Made by a program: the position numbers and the translations under genes
The notes under the pieces: model-generated
The model's database searches: none
What the model was told of the DNA's origin: nothing
What the model saw: only the letters and a program-made list of their open reading frames with translations
Part shown: one piece after another, positions 1 to 9,100 of the stretch
Numbering within the stretch: the first letter of the stretch is position 1
Layout: each line of letters begins with the position of its first letter
Assembly: GCA_016209495.1 (NCBI GenBank)
Contig: JACQVX010000254.1
Coordinates: forward strand, 1-40,223
Origin: Planctomycetota bacterium
Lineage (GTDB): Bacteria > Planctomycetota > JACQVX01
DNA length: 40,223 nt
Direction of reading: 5' to 3'

Positions 1-702
1 GACGGCCCCCCTCCCCTCCCCTGCCGCTGGACTGACCTGGGCCGGGCCGCCTACGGCCCCGTCCTCGAGGTGCAGCGCCGACTGGTCGGACTGCGCGCCG
101 AGGGCCGGGTCCCCGATACCCTGATCCTGGTGGAGCACCCCCCCGTGGCCACCATTGGCCGCGGGGGGCGCGAGGAGGACGTGCTGGACCCGGCCATCGA
201 GCGCCACCAGGTCGAACGGGGCGGCGCGGTCACCTGGCATGGACCGGGGCAGCTCGTCGGGTATCCGATCCTGCGACTGGAGGGCGCGAGCCGCGACGCC
301 CGCGGTCTGCTCCGCCGCCTGGAGGAAGTGCTCATCCGCGCCAGCGGGGACCTGGGTGTGGAGGCCGGACGGTGCGAGGGTCGCACCGGGGTCTGGGCCG
401 GCGGACGCAAGCTCGCCTCCCTGGGGATAGCCCTCCGGCGCTGGGTGAGCTTCCACGGGTTCGCCCTCAACCTCAGCTCGGGGGCCGAGGCCTACGCCGC
501 CGTGAATCCCTGCGGCATGGGGCCGGGGGTCATGACCTCCCTCGAGCGGCTCTCGGGCCGGACCGTGGGCCGTCCGGAGGCGGTAGCAGCGGTCGTGCGG
601 CGCTTCGGGGAGGTCTTCGAGCGCCGGATGGAGTCGTGGAGGGACGAGCCCTACCCTGCCAGCGCCTCGGCCGCCCTCGCGGGGTCCTTGACCCGGAAGT
701 AG
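1..702 (+). CDS. lipB: Octanoyltransferase LipB (5' end outside window)
   Basis: LipB moves the octanoyl group from acyl carrier protein to lipoyl domains, the first step of lipoate synthesis in the cytoplasm. The frame is open from base 1 and already matches the family before the first in-window start codon (GTG at 70), with a DLGRAAYGPVLEVQRRL segment, so the true start lies upstream. Family motifs are RGGAVTWHGPGQL, the lysine-bearing WAGGRKLASLGI, FHGFALNLS, and the catalytic cysteine in NPCGMGPGVMTS. The last 52 bp overlap the 3' end of the convergent ACT-domain gene. Whether lipA is nearby cannot be seen. The identification is firm; the start cannot be set. Confidence 0.95.
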   Translation, partial: DGPPPLPCRWTDLGRAAYGPVLEVQRRLVGLRAEGRVPDTLILVEHPPVATIGRGGREEDVLDPAIERHQVERGGAVTWHGPGQLVGYPILRLEGASRDARGLLRRLEEVLIRASGDLGVEAGRCEGRTGVWAGGRKLASLGIALRRWVSFHGFALNLSSGAEAYAAVNPCGMGPGVMTSLERLSGRTVGRPEAVAAVVRRFGEVFERRMESWRDEPYPASASAALAGSLTRK

Positions 703-1043
703 AGCGTCACATTCCTGGAGCGCGTCGCGGCGCTGCCGTAGGCGTACTCGATGTTCATGCGCGCCTTCGCCAGGCGTTCGGAGACCTCGGCCAGGGCCCC
801 CTTGCGGTTCGGCAGGGACACCTCCAGCACGTCGTTGGCCACTACCAGGACCGAGCGCTCCTCGAGGACGCGCAGGGCCCTGTCCGGGTCGTCGGGGACC
901 AACCTCACGACCGCGTGGTCGAAATGGTCCGCGATGGTGAGGGCCAGGAGGTTGACACCGTGCTCGGCGAGGGCCGAGGTCACGTCGTGGAGCATCCCCG
1001 GTCGGTTCTCGAGGAAGATGGAGAGTTGCTTCACCACCGGCAT
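651..1043 (-). CDS. Tandem ACT-domain protein
   Basis: A 130-residue protein made of two ACT modules. The first (about residues 5-65) has the classic FLENRPGMLHDVTSALAEHG pattern and the second (about 70-125) has LPNRKGALAEVSERLAKARM. ACT domains bind small ligands, often amino acids, and no catalytic domain is attached, so it is probably a small ligand-sensing or regulatory protein; the ligand is not evident. The start is well fixed: AAGGAGGT lies 8 bp before the ATG, the best ribosome-binding site in the window. It is the last gene of the fmdB-rpoZ-ACT block, 97 bp after rpoZ, and its 3' end overlaps lipB tail to tail. Confidence 0.88.
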   Translation of the reverse strand: MPVVKQLSIFLENRPGMLHDVTSALAEHGVNLLALTIADHFDHAVVRLVPDDPDRALRVLEERSVLVVANDVLEVSLPNRKGALAEVSERLAKARMNIEYAYGSAATRSRNVTLYFRVKDPARAAEALAG

Positions 1044-1140
1044 GCGCTGGACCTCCTTGGCCGCTCACATCCCCCGGGGGGCGACCCCCGAGGTTCCCCC
1101 CCCGAGCATCGGTCCGCCCAGGCCGCCCTACCCCGGGCCC

Positions 1141-1416
1141 TCAGTCGGCGGTGGCGACGCTCGGCGCCTTGCCGTCGCTCCCGTGTCCCGCCCCCTCGTC
1201 TTCCGTGGCGGTCTCCGGGTCCGGCGGCCCGAGGACGATCTTCTCCTGCACCACCTCCTCGAGGGCGATCTCGATGGGCCGGTGGGGGCCTTCCCCCATG
1301 AACACCATGGGCCTGGCGCCGCGCATGATCTCCACGCAACGCTTCTGGAGGAGGGTGGTGAGGAGGAAGCGCCCCCCCACCATCTTCTCGGCTTGCGACA
1401 TCTTCGCCATGTCCAT
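1141..1416 (-). CDS. rpoZ: RNA polymerase omega subunit
   Basis: A 91-residue omega subunit, the small RNA polymerase protein that helps beta-prime fold and join the core enzyme. The family core is visible: a short helical start, then VGGRFLLTTLLQKRCVEIMR, then RPIEIALEEVVQEKI, which corresponds to the usual RP-x-x-A-L-x-E-I segment. The C-terminal 25 residues are an acidic, low-complexity tail. An upstream in-frame extension exists but does not look like protein; the ATG at 1416 has GGAGGG about 7 bp upstream and was chosen. It lies between fmdB and the ACT gene on the same strand. Omega genes are often missed because they are short and divergent. Confidence 0.85.
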   Translation of the reverse strand: MDMAKMSQAEKMVGGRFLLTTLLQKRCVEIMRGARPMVFMGEGPHRPIEIALEEVVQEKIVLGPPDPETATEDEGAGHGSDGKAPSVATAD

Positions 1417-1447
1417 CCCTGCCCTCCGCGTCCCGCGACCAAATAGC

Positions 1448-1478
1448 TCGGGGGGGCAGCCTCGAAGGCCCCCCCCGA
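1448..1478 (-). terminator. G/C hairpin between fmdB and rpoZ
   Basis: TCGGGGGGGC at 1448-1457 can pair with the complementary C-run at 1468-1478 (one bulged base) around a loop of about ten bases. On the minus strand it follows the fmdB stop and is followed by GCTATTTGG, a weak T-containing tail. It could attenuate transcription between fmdB and rpoZ or be a processing site. The short T tract makes a strong intrinsic terminator unlikely. Confidence 0.35.
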
Positions 1479-1487
1479 AGTCCCCCC

Positions 1488-1787
1488 CTAGGCCGCCGAG
1501 CTCGCCCCGGCTGACTTCCCCGTGTCCTTGCTCGCCCCCTTGGCCGTCCCAGGATCCTTCGGCGTCCCCGATTCGGCCCTGGCTCGCGACTGGTAATCTG
1601 ATTTCGGGCTCCGGTAGTCCGTGATGTAGAAACCGGAGCCACGGAAGATGAGCCCGCTCCCCGCGCCGATGAGCCGCCGGACACGCTTGCCGCACTCGGG
1701 ACAGCGCCGCACGGGGGCCGCGGTGATGGGCTGGAACCTCTCGAACCGGTGTGCACAGGAGCCGCATTCGTATTCGTAGGTGGGCAT
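1488..1787 (-). CDS. FmdB-type zinc-ribbon protein
   Basis: A 99-residue protein of the FmdB/regulatory zinc-ribbon family. The N-terminus MPTYEYECGSC is diagnostic; two CxxC pairs (CGSC near residue 8 and CPEC near residue 29) would bind one zinc ion. The segment GSGFYITDYR, typical of the family, follows. The C-terminal 35 residues are a polar, low-complexity tail (Lys, Gly, Ser, Ala). The start at 1787 has GGGAGGATC upstream at good spacing and is preferred over an upstream in-frame ATG. It is first in the fmdB-rpoZ-ACT block and has a clear promoter 65 bp upstream. The molecular role of the family is poorly known. Confidence 0.88.
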   Translation of the reverse strand: MPTYEYECGSCAHRFERFQPITAAPVRRCPECGKRVRRLIGAGSGLIFRGSGFYITDYRSPKSDYQSRARAESGTPKDPGTAKGASKDTGKSAGASSAA

Positions 1788-1852
1788 CGCGGATCCTCCC
1801 GCCTCCCGGCAACGCACAAACGGTGCCGCGATCCCAGGACTTCGGGGCGCGC

Positions 1853-1881
1853 AAGGTAGCCACGACAGTTGGGCTTGTCAA
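1853..1881 (-). promoter_or_regulatory. Sigma-70-type promoter for the fmdB block
   Basis: On the minus strand a perfect -35 box TTGACA (1881-1876) is followed after 17 bp by TACCTT (1858-1853). Transcription would start near 1846, giving a leader of about 59 bases before the fmdB ATG. It lies in the 193-bp gap between divergent fmdB and thrB; nothing else was recognised in that gap apart from the thrB -10 box. Confidence 0.6.
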
Positions 1882-1954
1882 AGGAAATCCCCAGCACGCC
1901 CTATCGGCGGCCGGAGTTGCCCGTGGGTGCCCCCCATGGCAGTTGCGGGGGGGC

Positions 1955-1960
1955 TACAAT
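1955..1960 (+). promoter_or_regulatory. -10 box upstream of thrB
   Basis: TACAAT preceded by GGGC lies 20 bp before the thrB ATG, so the leader would be about 14 bases. No -35 box at standard spacing is evident. It is one of few A/T-rich hexamers in the gap and is well placed for a promoter. Confidence 0.4.
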
Positions 1961-1980
1961 CCCACGCCCCCGAGACCCCC

Positions 1981-2919
1981 ATGCGACCCTGGACGCGCGT
2001 TCACGCCCCCGCCACCATCGGCAACCTGGGTCCCGGATTCGATACCCTGGGCGCCGCGGTCCGGGGTGCCGGGGACGAAGTCCACGCCCGAACCGTGGGC
2101 CCCCGAGGTGTACGGGTGCTCCAGGTCCTGGGTGTGGGCGCCGCGGGCATCCCCCTGGACCCCACGAGGAATACCGCCTCCGTGGCCGCGGCCGCGGTTC
2201 TGGAGGTGATCGGCTCGCCCCGTGGTCTCGAGCTGCGCGTCCTGAAGGGACTCCCCCCGGGGTCGGGGCTCGGCTCCAGCGCGGCCAGCGCCGCCGCCGG
2301 CGCCGTGGCCGCCGCGCGGGCGCTGGGCGAGCGCCTCCCGGCCGAGGTCCTGGTGGCCTGCGCCACCCGTGGGGAGCAGGCGGCCAGCGGCGCATGGTTC
2401 GCGGACAACACCGCCGCGGCGGTCTGCGGGGGTGTGGTCCTGGTGGCCTCTCACGAGCCGCTCCGCCTGGTGCGGCTGGGGGTGATCCCGGGCCTCGCGG
2501 TGGCCCTGGCGACGCCGCGCACGCCCCTGGAGACGCGCACCTCCCGCTCCGTGCTCCCGGCCGAGGTCCCCCTGGCGGACGTGGTCCACAACATGGCGCG
2601 CACCGCCCAGCTCGTGGCCGCCTTCGCCCGCCGGGACCCCCGCCTGCTCCGGGGCGCCCTGGAGGACCGCGTGGCCGAGCCCGCGCGCGCGCCGCTCGTC
2701 CCGGGGTTCTACCAGGTCAAGGAGGCGGCCCTCTCCTCGGGCGCCCTGGGCGCCAGCCTCTCCGGGGCGGGCCCTACCGTCTTCGCGCTCTGCATGGGCG
2801 TGTCCGCGGCGCGGCGCGCCGCCGGCGCCATGCGGGCCGCCTTCGCCCTCGCGGGGGTGGAGTCGGACGAGCGGGCCGCCCCCCTGGCCGCCTCCGGGGC
2901 CCGCGTCCTCGGACCTTGA
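1981..2919 (+). CDS. thrB: Homoserine kinase (GHMP family)
   Basis: A 312-residue GHMP kinase. The N-terminal VHAPATIGNLGPGFDTLG segment is the hallmark of homoserine kinase, and the nucleotide-binding GHMP motif is LPPGSGLGSSAASAAAGA near residue 90. A second motif near the C-terminus, GASLSGAGPTVFAL, is also typical. The enzyme phosphorylates L-homoserine with ATP in threonine synthesis. The ATG at 1981 was chosen because family similarity begins within ten residues; upstream in-frame codons look non-coding. Its stop overlaps the TTG start of folC, so the two are probably translationally coupled. No thrC or hom gene is in the window. Confidence 0.93.
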   Translation: MRPWTRVHAPATIGNLGPGFDTLGAAVRGAGDEVHARTVGPRGVRVLQVLGVGAAGIPLDPTRNTASVAAAAVLEVIGSPRGLELRVLKGLPPGSGLGSSAASAAAGAVAAARALGERLPAEVLVACATRGEQAASGAWFADNTAAAVCGGVVLVASHEPLRLVRLGVIPGLAVALATPRTPLETRTSRSVLPAEVPLADVVHNMARTAQLVAAFARRDPRLLRGALEDRVAEPARAPLVPGFYQVKEAALSSGALGASLSGAGPTVFALCMGVSAARRAAGAMRAAFALAGVESDERAAPLAASGARVLGP

Positions 2920-4250
2920 TCCGGACCGCGGCCCAGGCGGAGCGATTCCTCCTCCGCGCGGTGGACTACGAGCGCGGCTCCGAGTGGAAGCATGGCCCCG
3001 AGGGCTTCCACCTGGGCCCGCTCCGCGCCTACCTGGAGGCCCAGGGGCGGCCCCAGGACTCCTGGGACTCCATCCATGTCGCCGGGACCAAGGGCAAGGG
3101 CACCACCGCCGCGGCGGCCGCCGCGCTCCTCGCCCACGCTGGCGTGCGGACGGGCCTCTACACCTCGCCCCACCTCTGCACCATGCGCGAGAGGCTGCGG
3201 GTGGACGGCCGGCCCATCGAGGCGGGGGCCTTCGCCCGCCTGGTGTCGCGCCTCGCGCCCGGTCTCTCGCGTCCCTGGGACGGGCGGGAGCTCACCTTCT
3301 TCGAGGCCCTGACGGCGGCCGCCTTCGTCCACTTCCGGTCGCTCCGGGTGGCCACGGCGGTCCTCGAGACCGGCCTGGGAGGCCGCCTGGACGCCACCAA
3401 CGTCGTCCGTCCGCGGGTCTCGGTCGTCACGCGCATCGGGATCGACCACACGGCGCAACTCGGGCGCACCCTGGCCCTCATCGCGGCGGAGAAGGCCGGG
3501 ATCGTCAAGCCCGGGGTCCCGGTGGTGGCGGCGGCCAATGGCCCCTCCCGCGCCGTCCTGGACGCCGCAGCCCGTCGGGCCGGGAGCACCCTGTGGCGCC
3601 TGGGCCGCGAGCTGAGGCTCCGCGTCCGGGCCCTGGACGAGCGAGGGACGCGCTTCGACCTCCGGCTCCCGGGCGCCGACTACCCTGGGGTCTGGGTCCC
3701 CCTGCCCGGCCGGCACCACGCGGAGAACTGCGCCCTGGCCCTGGCGGCCGTCTGCCTCTCGGGCCTGATCCGGCCGACGAGCGGCGAGGCCCGGGAGGCC
3801 CTCGCCCACCTCGACTGGCCGGGCCGCGGCCAGCTCCTCGCCACGACACCCCCGTTCATCGTGGACGGGGCCCACAACGCCCCGGCGATGAGGGCCCTGG
3901 AGATCGCCCTGGGCGAGGCCCACCGGGCGGGGCCCGTCCTCCTCGTCTTCGGCGCCGGCCGGGACAAGGACGCCCGCTCCATGCTGCGCACCCTGGCCCC
4001 GCGGGTCCGCCGCGCATGGTTCTGCAGCAGCGGACACCCCCGCGCCCGGGCGCCGGAAGACCTCCTGGGCCTCTGGCCCGGCCCGGCCCCCGCGGAGGCG
4101 GCGGGGTACACGGCGGAGGCCCTGGGGCGGGCGGCGCGCGCCGCGCGCCGCGGCGAGCGGGTCCTGGTCACCGGCTCCTTCTACGTGGCGGGCCAGGCCC
4201 TGGACTGGCTGCGACGCTCCGGACTCCTTCGGACCGTGGCGGGGCCTTGA
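2916..4250 (+). CDS. folC: Folylpolyglutamate synthase / dihydrofolate synthase
   Basis: A 444-residue Mur-ligase-type enzyme that adds glutamate to folates, and in many bacteria also makes dihydrofolate from dihydropteroate. The P-loop is VAGTKGKGTTAAA near residue 54, followed by LYTSPHL and the folC signature LETGLGGRLDATN. The C-terminal domain carries FIVDGAHNAPAMRAL and VLVTGSFYVAGQAL. The start is taken as TTG at 2916, sharing four bases with the thrB stop (TTGA); no convincing ribosome-binding site is seen, which suits translation by coupling. Homology begins about 8 residues later, so an error in the start would be small. Confidence 0.92.
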   Translation: MIRTAAQAERFLLRAVDYERGSEWKHGPEGFHLGPLRAYLEAQGRPQDSWDSIHVAGTKGKGTTAAAAAALLAHAGVRTGLYTSPHLCTMRERLRVDGRPIEAGAFARLVSRLAPGLSRPWDGRELTFFEALTAAAFVHFRSLRVATAVLETGLGGRLDATNVVRPRVSVVTRIGIDHTAQLGRTLALIAAEKAGIVKPGVPVVAAANGPSRAVLDAAARRAGSTLWRLGRELRLRVRALDERGTRFDLRLPGADYPGVWVPLPGRHHAENCALALAAVCLSGLIRPTSGEAREALAHLDWPGRGQLLATTPPFIVDGAHNAPAMRALEIALGEAHRAGPVLLVFGAGRDKDARSMLRTLAPRVRRAWFCSSGHPRARAPEDLLGLWPGPAPAEAAGYTAEALGRAARAARRGERVLVTGSFYVAGQALDWLRRSGLLRTVAGP

Positions 4251-4275
4251 AGCGCCGCGGCCTCCTGCTTACACT
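4247..4275 (+). promoter_or_regulatory. Promoter inside the end of folC
   Basis: TTGAAG (4247-4252) and TACACT (4270-4275) are separated by exactly 17 bp. Transcription would start near 4282, only about four bases before the ATG of the next gene, so the transcript would be nearly leaderless. No ribosome-binding site precedes that ATG, which agrees with this. Confidence 0.5.
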
Positions 4276-4285
4276 CCGCCGCGCC

Positions 4286-4651
4286 ATGCGCCTCCTGGGC
4301 AACTTCACCCTCCAGGACTACGTCACCCACTTCCGCAACCGCGACGACTACTACCACCGGAGCTGCCTGGAACGGGCCAACGAGCTGCTCTTCAAGCGGG
4401 TCGGCGTTCTGGCCGCGGTCCTCGTCCTGGCGCTCGGGAGCGCCTGGGCCACCTTCGGACTGGTCACCGAGGTGGAGGCGGCGGGCCGGCGGCTCGACGA
4501 GGCCGCCGCCGAGGGGGTGGTCCTCAAGTCCGTGCTGGGAGAGCTGAGCCCCGAGCAGGTGGATCGCGTCCGGGACCGGCTGAAGGGCGCCGACCCTGCC
4601 GAGCTCCAGCGTCTGCGGGAGGTCTACGAGCGCGAGCGGGGCGGTCGATGA
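4286..4651 (+). CDS. Small single-pass membrane protein, unknown function
   Basis: A 121-residue protein not assigned to a family. It has a polar N-terminal stretch of about 40 residues with aromatic and charged residues (LQDYVTHFRNRDDYYHRSC), one hydrophobic helix (about residues 42-62), and a charged alpha-helical C-terminal part containing LSPEQVDRVRDRLKGADPAEL. This suggests a membrane-anchored helical adaptor. Its stop overlaps the next gene's start (ATGA), linking it to the TPR protein. A TTG at 4247 in the same frame is an alternative start, but the ATG at 4286 fits the promoter better. Confidence 0.75.
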   Translation: MRLLGNFTLQDYVTHFRNRDDYYHRSCLERANELLFKRVGVLAAVLVLALGSAWATFGLVTEVEAAGRRLDEAAAEGVVLKSVLGELSPEQVDRVRDRLKGADPAELQRLREVYERERGGR

Positions 4652-5604
4652 GCCTGATCCTCGTGGCCATCCCCCCCGTGGCCGTCCTCGCCGCGGCCTT
4701 CACATGGTTCTACCTCCGGGGCCGCCAGGTGATGGAGCTGAACCGCGTGGGGCTGGACTACCAGGACCTGGGACGCCACGACGAGGCCATCGTCCGCTTC
4801 CGCGCGGCCCTGCGGAAGGACCCGCGCCTGGCCCTGACCCACTACAACCTTGGCTACGCCCTCTACCATGGGCCGCGCCGGGTCGAGGACGCCCTGGTCC
4901 ACCTCCGACGCGCCCTGGAGCTGGAGCCGGACCACCCGGGCGCGCGCTACGCCCTGGGATACGTCCTCCTCCACGAGCGGGAGGACCCCACGGCCGCCCG
5001 CGCGGAGCTGGAGCGGGCCCTCGCCCTGCTGGAGGCCTCGGGGGCGGAGTCCCAGGGGCGCCTCCCGCCGGTGCTCAATTCCCTGGGCCTGGTAGCCCTC
5101 CGGGAGCAGGACTGGGAACGGGCCATCGGCCTCTTCCAGCGCGCGGTCTCCGGGCGGTGCGACGACGCGGGGGTCCATGGCAACCTGGGCGTCGCCCTGG
5201 TCCATGGCCACCGCATCGACGAGGCGATCGGGGCCTTCGCGGCCGCCACGCGCCTGGACCCAAGGAATGCCTCCCACCTGAACAACCTGGGGAACGCCCT
5301 GGGGATGAAGGAGCGCACCGAGGAGGCCCTGGAGGTCCTGGGGCGCTCGCTCGAGCTCGACCCGGCCAACGGCTACACCCATTACTGGCTGGGCACGCTG
5401 AACGGCCGGGTCCGCCGCTACGACCAGGCCGCCTCGAACCTCGAGGCGGCCCTGGCGCGCCTGGGGGCATTCGCCCCGGCGCATTTCAGCCTGGCGGTGG
5501 CCTACGACCGCCTCGGCCGCGCGGAGGACTCCCGCTCGCACATGGACCGCGCCATCGCCCTGGACCCGCGCATCGGAAGGGGGCTGAGGGGCCCCGAGGA
5601 GTGA
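4648..5604 (+). CDS. Membrane-anchored TPR protein
   Basis: A 318-residue protein with an N-terminal membrane anchor (about residues 3-24) followed by a run of tetratricopeptide repeats covering most of the chain. Repeat signatures include YQDLGRHDEAIVRFRAAL, HYNLGYALYHG, YALGYVLLHERED, LNNLGNALGMKERTEEALEV and HYWLGTLNGRVRRYDQAAS. TPR arrays mediate protein-protein contacts; no catalytic motif is seen. It starts at an ATGA overlap with the upstream membrane protein, and the next gene starts 2 bp after its stop, so the three probably form one unit. The partner is unknown. Confidence 0.88.
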   Translation: MSLILVAIPPVAVLAAAFTWFYLRGRQVMELNRVGLDYQDLGRHDEAIVRFRAALRKDPRLALTHYNLGYALYHGPRRVEDALVHLRRALELEPDHPGARYALGYVLLHEREDPTAARAELERALALLEASGAESQGRLPPVLNSLGLVALREQDWERAIGLFQRAVSGRCDDAGVHGNLGVALVHGHRIDEAIGAFAAATRLDPRNASHLNNLGNALGMKERTEEALEVLGRSLELDPANGYTHYWLGTLNGRVRRYDQAASNLEAALARLGAFAPAHFSLAVAYDRLGRAEDSRSHMDRAIALDPRIGRGLRGPEE

Positions 5605-5606
5605 CC

Positions 5607-6077
5607 ATGGCCGCCAGCGCCCTCCTGAAGAAGCTCGCCATCTTCCAGGACCTGAACGACGAGGAGCTGGGACGGATCCTGTCGGTCGCGGAGGGACGCG
5701 AACTCCCCCGCGGGACGCGCGTCTTCGAGGAGGGCAGCCGCGGAGAGGAGTTCTACGTCATCGACGAGGGGGTCGTGGAGATAGCCAAGAACGTGGGTGG
5801 GGGCCGCCGCCGGGTCCTCCAGCGCCTGGAGACCGGAGAGGTCTTCGGGGAGATGGTGATCTTCGAGGACGTGGAGCGATCGGCCAGCGCCTTGGCCGAA
5901 TCGGCATGCCGGCTCACGGTGTTCTCCAGGAAGCGGTTCTTGAAGGTCCTGCGCCAGGACGAGCGCCTGGCCAGCCGGGTCCTCTTCCGCCTCCTGGAAG
6001 TCCTGGCGGAACGCCTGCGCCATACCAACGAGAAGCTGAACGAGGCCATCGTCTGGGGCTTCCAGGCCCAGGGTTGA
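5607..6077 (+). CDS. Cyclic-nucleotide-binding-domain protein
   Basis: A 156-residue stand-alone cNMP-binding domain. The domain covers about residues 8-125 with ELPRGTRVFEEGSRGEEFYVI, GEVFGEMVIFEDVERSASALA and the following hinge helices. No DNA-binding helix-turn-helix follows, so this is not a CRP-type activator; it ends in a short helix (LAERLRHTNEKLNEAI). The phosphate-binding cassette reads GEMVIFEDVERSASALA, where the Arg before SA is the usual phosphate contact. The ATG at 5607 has GAGGAG just upstream; a GTG at 5601 overlapping the TPR stop is also possible. Role: probably a small sensor working with the TPR protein. Confidence 0.85.
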   Translation: MAASALLKKLAIFQDLNDEELGRILSVAEGRELPRGTRVFEEGSRGEEFYVIDEGVVEIAKNVGGGRRRVLQRLETGEVFGEMVIFEDVERSASALAESACRLTVFSRKRFLKVLRQDERLASRVLFRLLEVLAERLRHTNEKLNEAIVWGFQAQG

Positions 6078-6191
6078 CCGCAGCCCCGTCCCTGCACGCG
6101 CATCCCCGGCGAGGCGGCGGACCGGCTCACGCTCCTCCTTGCCCCGCGCCCGCGACCCGGGCACGATGCTTGTCGCGAGGGAGACTCGCCC

Positions 6192-9100
6192 ATGGTCCCC
6201 ATCGAGGCCCTACGCAGCCTGGAGCGCGCCCTGGCCCGAATCGAGGCCCTGGCCGCTGAGGGCCGCCTGGTCGCCGGCGACCTGGAGGCCTTCCGGGCCT
6301 GGGCGGCGCCCCTCCGCCGCCAGCTCCTGGGCGCCCGGGCCATGTCCGACAAGGAGCTGGCCGGGTGGCTGCGTTCGCGGAGCGAACACGGCGAGTGCCC
6401 GGCGGCGCTGGCCGCTTCGCTTCACGAGGCGGTTGTTGCCACCGGCGCCGCCGGATCCGAGCCCGAACCTGAGCCCGTCGATGCGCCCGGGTCCGACCTC
6501 GTCCCCCTCGTCGTGGCCGTCACCCCCGTGGTGCCCCCGGGCCGAGCCCTCCCCTCCCCGGTGGCCAGCTCGAGCCGCTGGACCGGCGCCCTCCAGTCCC
6601 AGGCGAGCCTGCGCTGGGGCCAGATGGCGGGGGCACTCCTCATCGTGGGCTCCTCCCTGGCCCTCGCCACGACCCTCTGGCAGGCGGAGGCCCCCTGGGC
6701 CCGCTACGGCGCCCTCCTGGCCGTGGGGGCCGGGTTCCTCCTCTTCGGCTCCCTGGCGGCGGGACCGTGGAACCTGGGCCTGCTGGGACGCTCGCTCCTG
6801 GTCATCTACGCCCTGCTGGTCCCGGTGGACGGGCTCATCGCGGCTCGCCTGGAGGGAGGCCCCCTAGTGGTGGGCGTCCTGGCGGCCCTCCTGGCCGCGG
6901 GGGCGGCCTGGGCCGCCCTGCACCTCCTCACCGCACGGCGCGCCCCATGGGTCCTGGGCCTGGTCCTCCTCTCCGCCGTGGCGCCGGTGGCCACTCTGGC
7001 CCCCTCCCAGCCCGCCATCCTGGTGACCGGCGCCGCCGCCGTGCTCCTGGCAGGGGTCCTGGCGGCCCCCGTCGCCGACGGTGGGGCCGCCGCGGGGACC
7101 CTGGCCTTCGCCTTCCTGGTCGGGGCGCTGTACGTCTGCGTGGGCGCCGGCGCCCCGGCCCCCCACGCTGGCCTCCACCCCCCGGACCTCTCGCCCGCCA
7201 CGCTCCTGGTCGCCCTGGCGACCCTGGCGGCGGCCCGAGGCCTGGCGGCCGCCGGCACACCCGGCACGCGGGCGGCCGCCGCGGTGGCCCGGGCCCTGGC
7301 CGGCCTGGCGGGGCTGGCGGCCCTGGGACTGGCCGCCGTGGACCCGGTCCAGCGCCCCTGGCCGGGCCTGGCCGTGGGGGCGGCCCTGTCCGTCTTCCAT
7401 GCCCTGGGGCTCGTCGTCGCCACGGGCGCCCTGGGCGCCCTCCTCGGCGCCTCCATGGTCGTCGCCTCCTCCTCCCTGGCCTGCGTGGCGGCCCTTTCGC
7501 TCGCGCCCTCGGGCGTGGCACACGAGATCGAGGCGACCGCCTGGGTGCTCCTGGGCCTGGTGTGGATCCTCCTCGCCTCCAGGCTGCGGCGGGTCGCGGT
7601 GCCGGAGACGGCCGTCTTGCCCCTGGCCTGGGCCGGTGTGCTCGCCTGCCTGGGGGCGGGGCCGGTCCTGCGGGGTCCCGACGGGGCGCTGGCCCTGGGC
7701 GCGGTGGCGGTGGCCCTGGGGGCCCTGGCCCTGGACGAGAGGGCCCTGGGACTGGCGGCCGGGGCGGGACTCTGGGTGTGGGCCCTGCGGGCCGCCCCGG
7801 ACGGCGAGGGGGCGCGGGCCGTTGCCGGGGCCGCCCTCTCCCTGGGCCTGGCCCTGGTGGCGCTGGGGGCCCGCCGCCTGGCGGTCCACGCCGCGCCGCT
7901 CCGAGTCCTGGGCGCCCCGGTGGCCCTCGCGGCCGCCCTCGCGGCCGTCTCCTCGACGGCCTGGCTCTTCCCCGGGGCGATGCCCCCCGGCTTGGCGGCC
8001 CACCGCGCGCTGGCCCTGGAGGCCGCGGCCCTCCTGGTCTCGGCCTGGGTCCTGGGGAGTCCCCTCCCCTCCTGGCCGGCGGCCCTGGCCCTGGCCGGGA
8101 CGACAGCCTGCTGGGTGCTCCACCGCGAGGGGCCCGAGGTCGTGCGCGAGGCGGTCTACCGCGGTCTCGGGGCCCTCATGGTCGCGGGCCTCTTCCTTGT
8201 GAAGTGCGGGGGGCCGGCGGCCCGCCTCGCGGGGACGCCCCTCGCGGCCGTGGCGGCGGCCCTCTCGCTCCCCGCGGGGCTCGCCATGCTCCTGGACGGA
8301 CCCACCCCGGGCTCGGGCGTGGCCGTCGCGGTCGTCCAGGACCTCGGCATCCCGGCAGTGATGCTTGCCTTCACGGCGGCCTCCTTCCGACTCCCCTGGC
8401 TCATGGCCATTGCCCTGGCCTCGGGCGCCGCCTCCGCGGGGGCCCTGGCGTGGCACCTGGGGGCGAGGACGCCCCTGGGGGGCGAGGCCACGGCGCTCCT
8501 GGCCCTGGCGGCCCTGGCCCTCATCCTCCGGGGGGCGGCCCTCCACCGGGCCTCGGGTCGCTGGCGCTGGCCCCTGGCGTGCGTCTCGGCCCTGGCCGCC
8601 CTGGCCTGCGGCGTCGGGCTCTCCCTCCGGCTGGTGGAGGCCCACGTGGCGATGACCGTCCCGGCGCGCGCCCTGGCGGGGCTGGCCGCCTGGTCGCTGG
8701 GCCTGGTGGCCGTGCTACCCGTCCCTGGCAGCAAGGGCGCGGGGCCGAGGCAGGCCCTCTCGGGCCTCTTCGTGCTGGGCGCCACGGCCTGGCTCACGAC
8801 CCTCCTGGCCGGCGGGACCCACGGAGGTCGGCTGGCCCTGGGCTGGGCCCTGGGCGGAGCCGCCACCACGCTGGCCGCGGCCGCCTGGCCCCGCGGCGAG
8901 GCTCTCCGCGACGGGCGCACCCTGGGCCTGGGCCTCGCGGCCGCCGCCACCGTCGCCTGGGCCCTGGCCCCCCTGGAGGCCCCCGCGGTGCTCGCCCTGG
9001 CCCTGGCGGGCGCGGCGGTGGTGGCCCTGGGCGTCCTGGCCTCGATGGGCGCCCTCGTGCGCACCGGGGGTCTCGCCCTGGCGGTGGCGGCCCATCTGGC

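Noticed and set aside
1075-1090. CGGGGG/CCCCCG hairpin between rpoZ and the ACT gene
   Set aside because: Such short G/C stems are expected in this composition and no T-run follows.
1417-1881. N-terminal extension of rpoZ through the fmdB region
   Set aside because: It is a shadow of fmdB on the same strand; the ATG at 1416 has a good ribosome-binding site.
2984-4285. Long plus-strand frame overlapping folC
   Set aside because: It is a shadow frame made of Pro, Gly and Arg codons; only its last part, from 4286, is a plausible gene.
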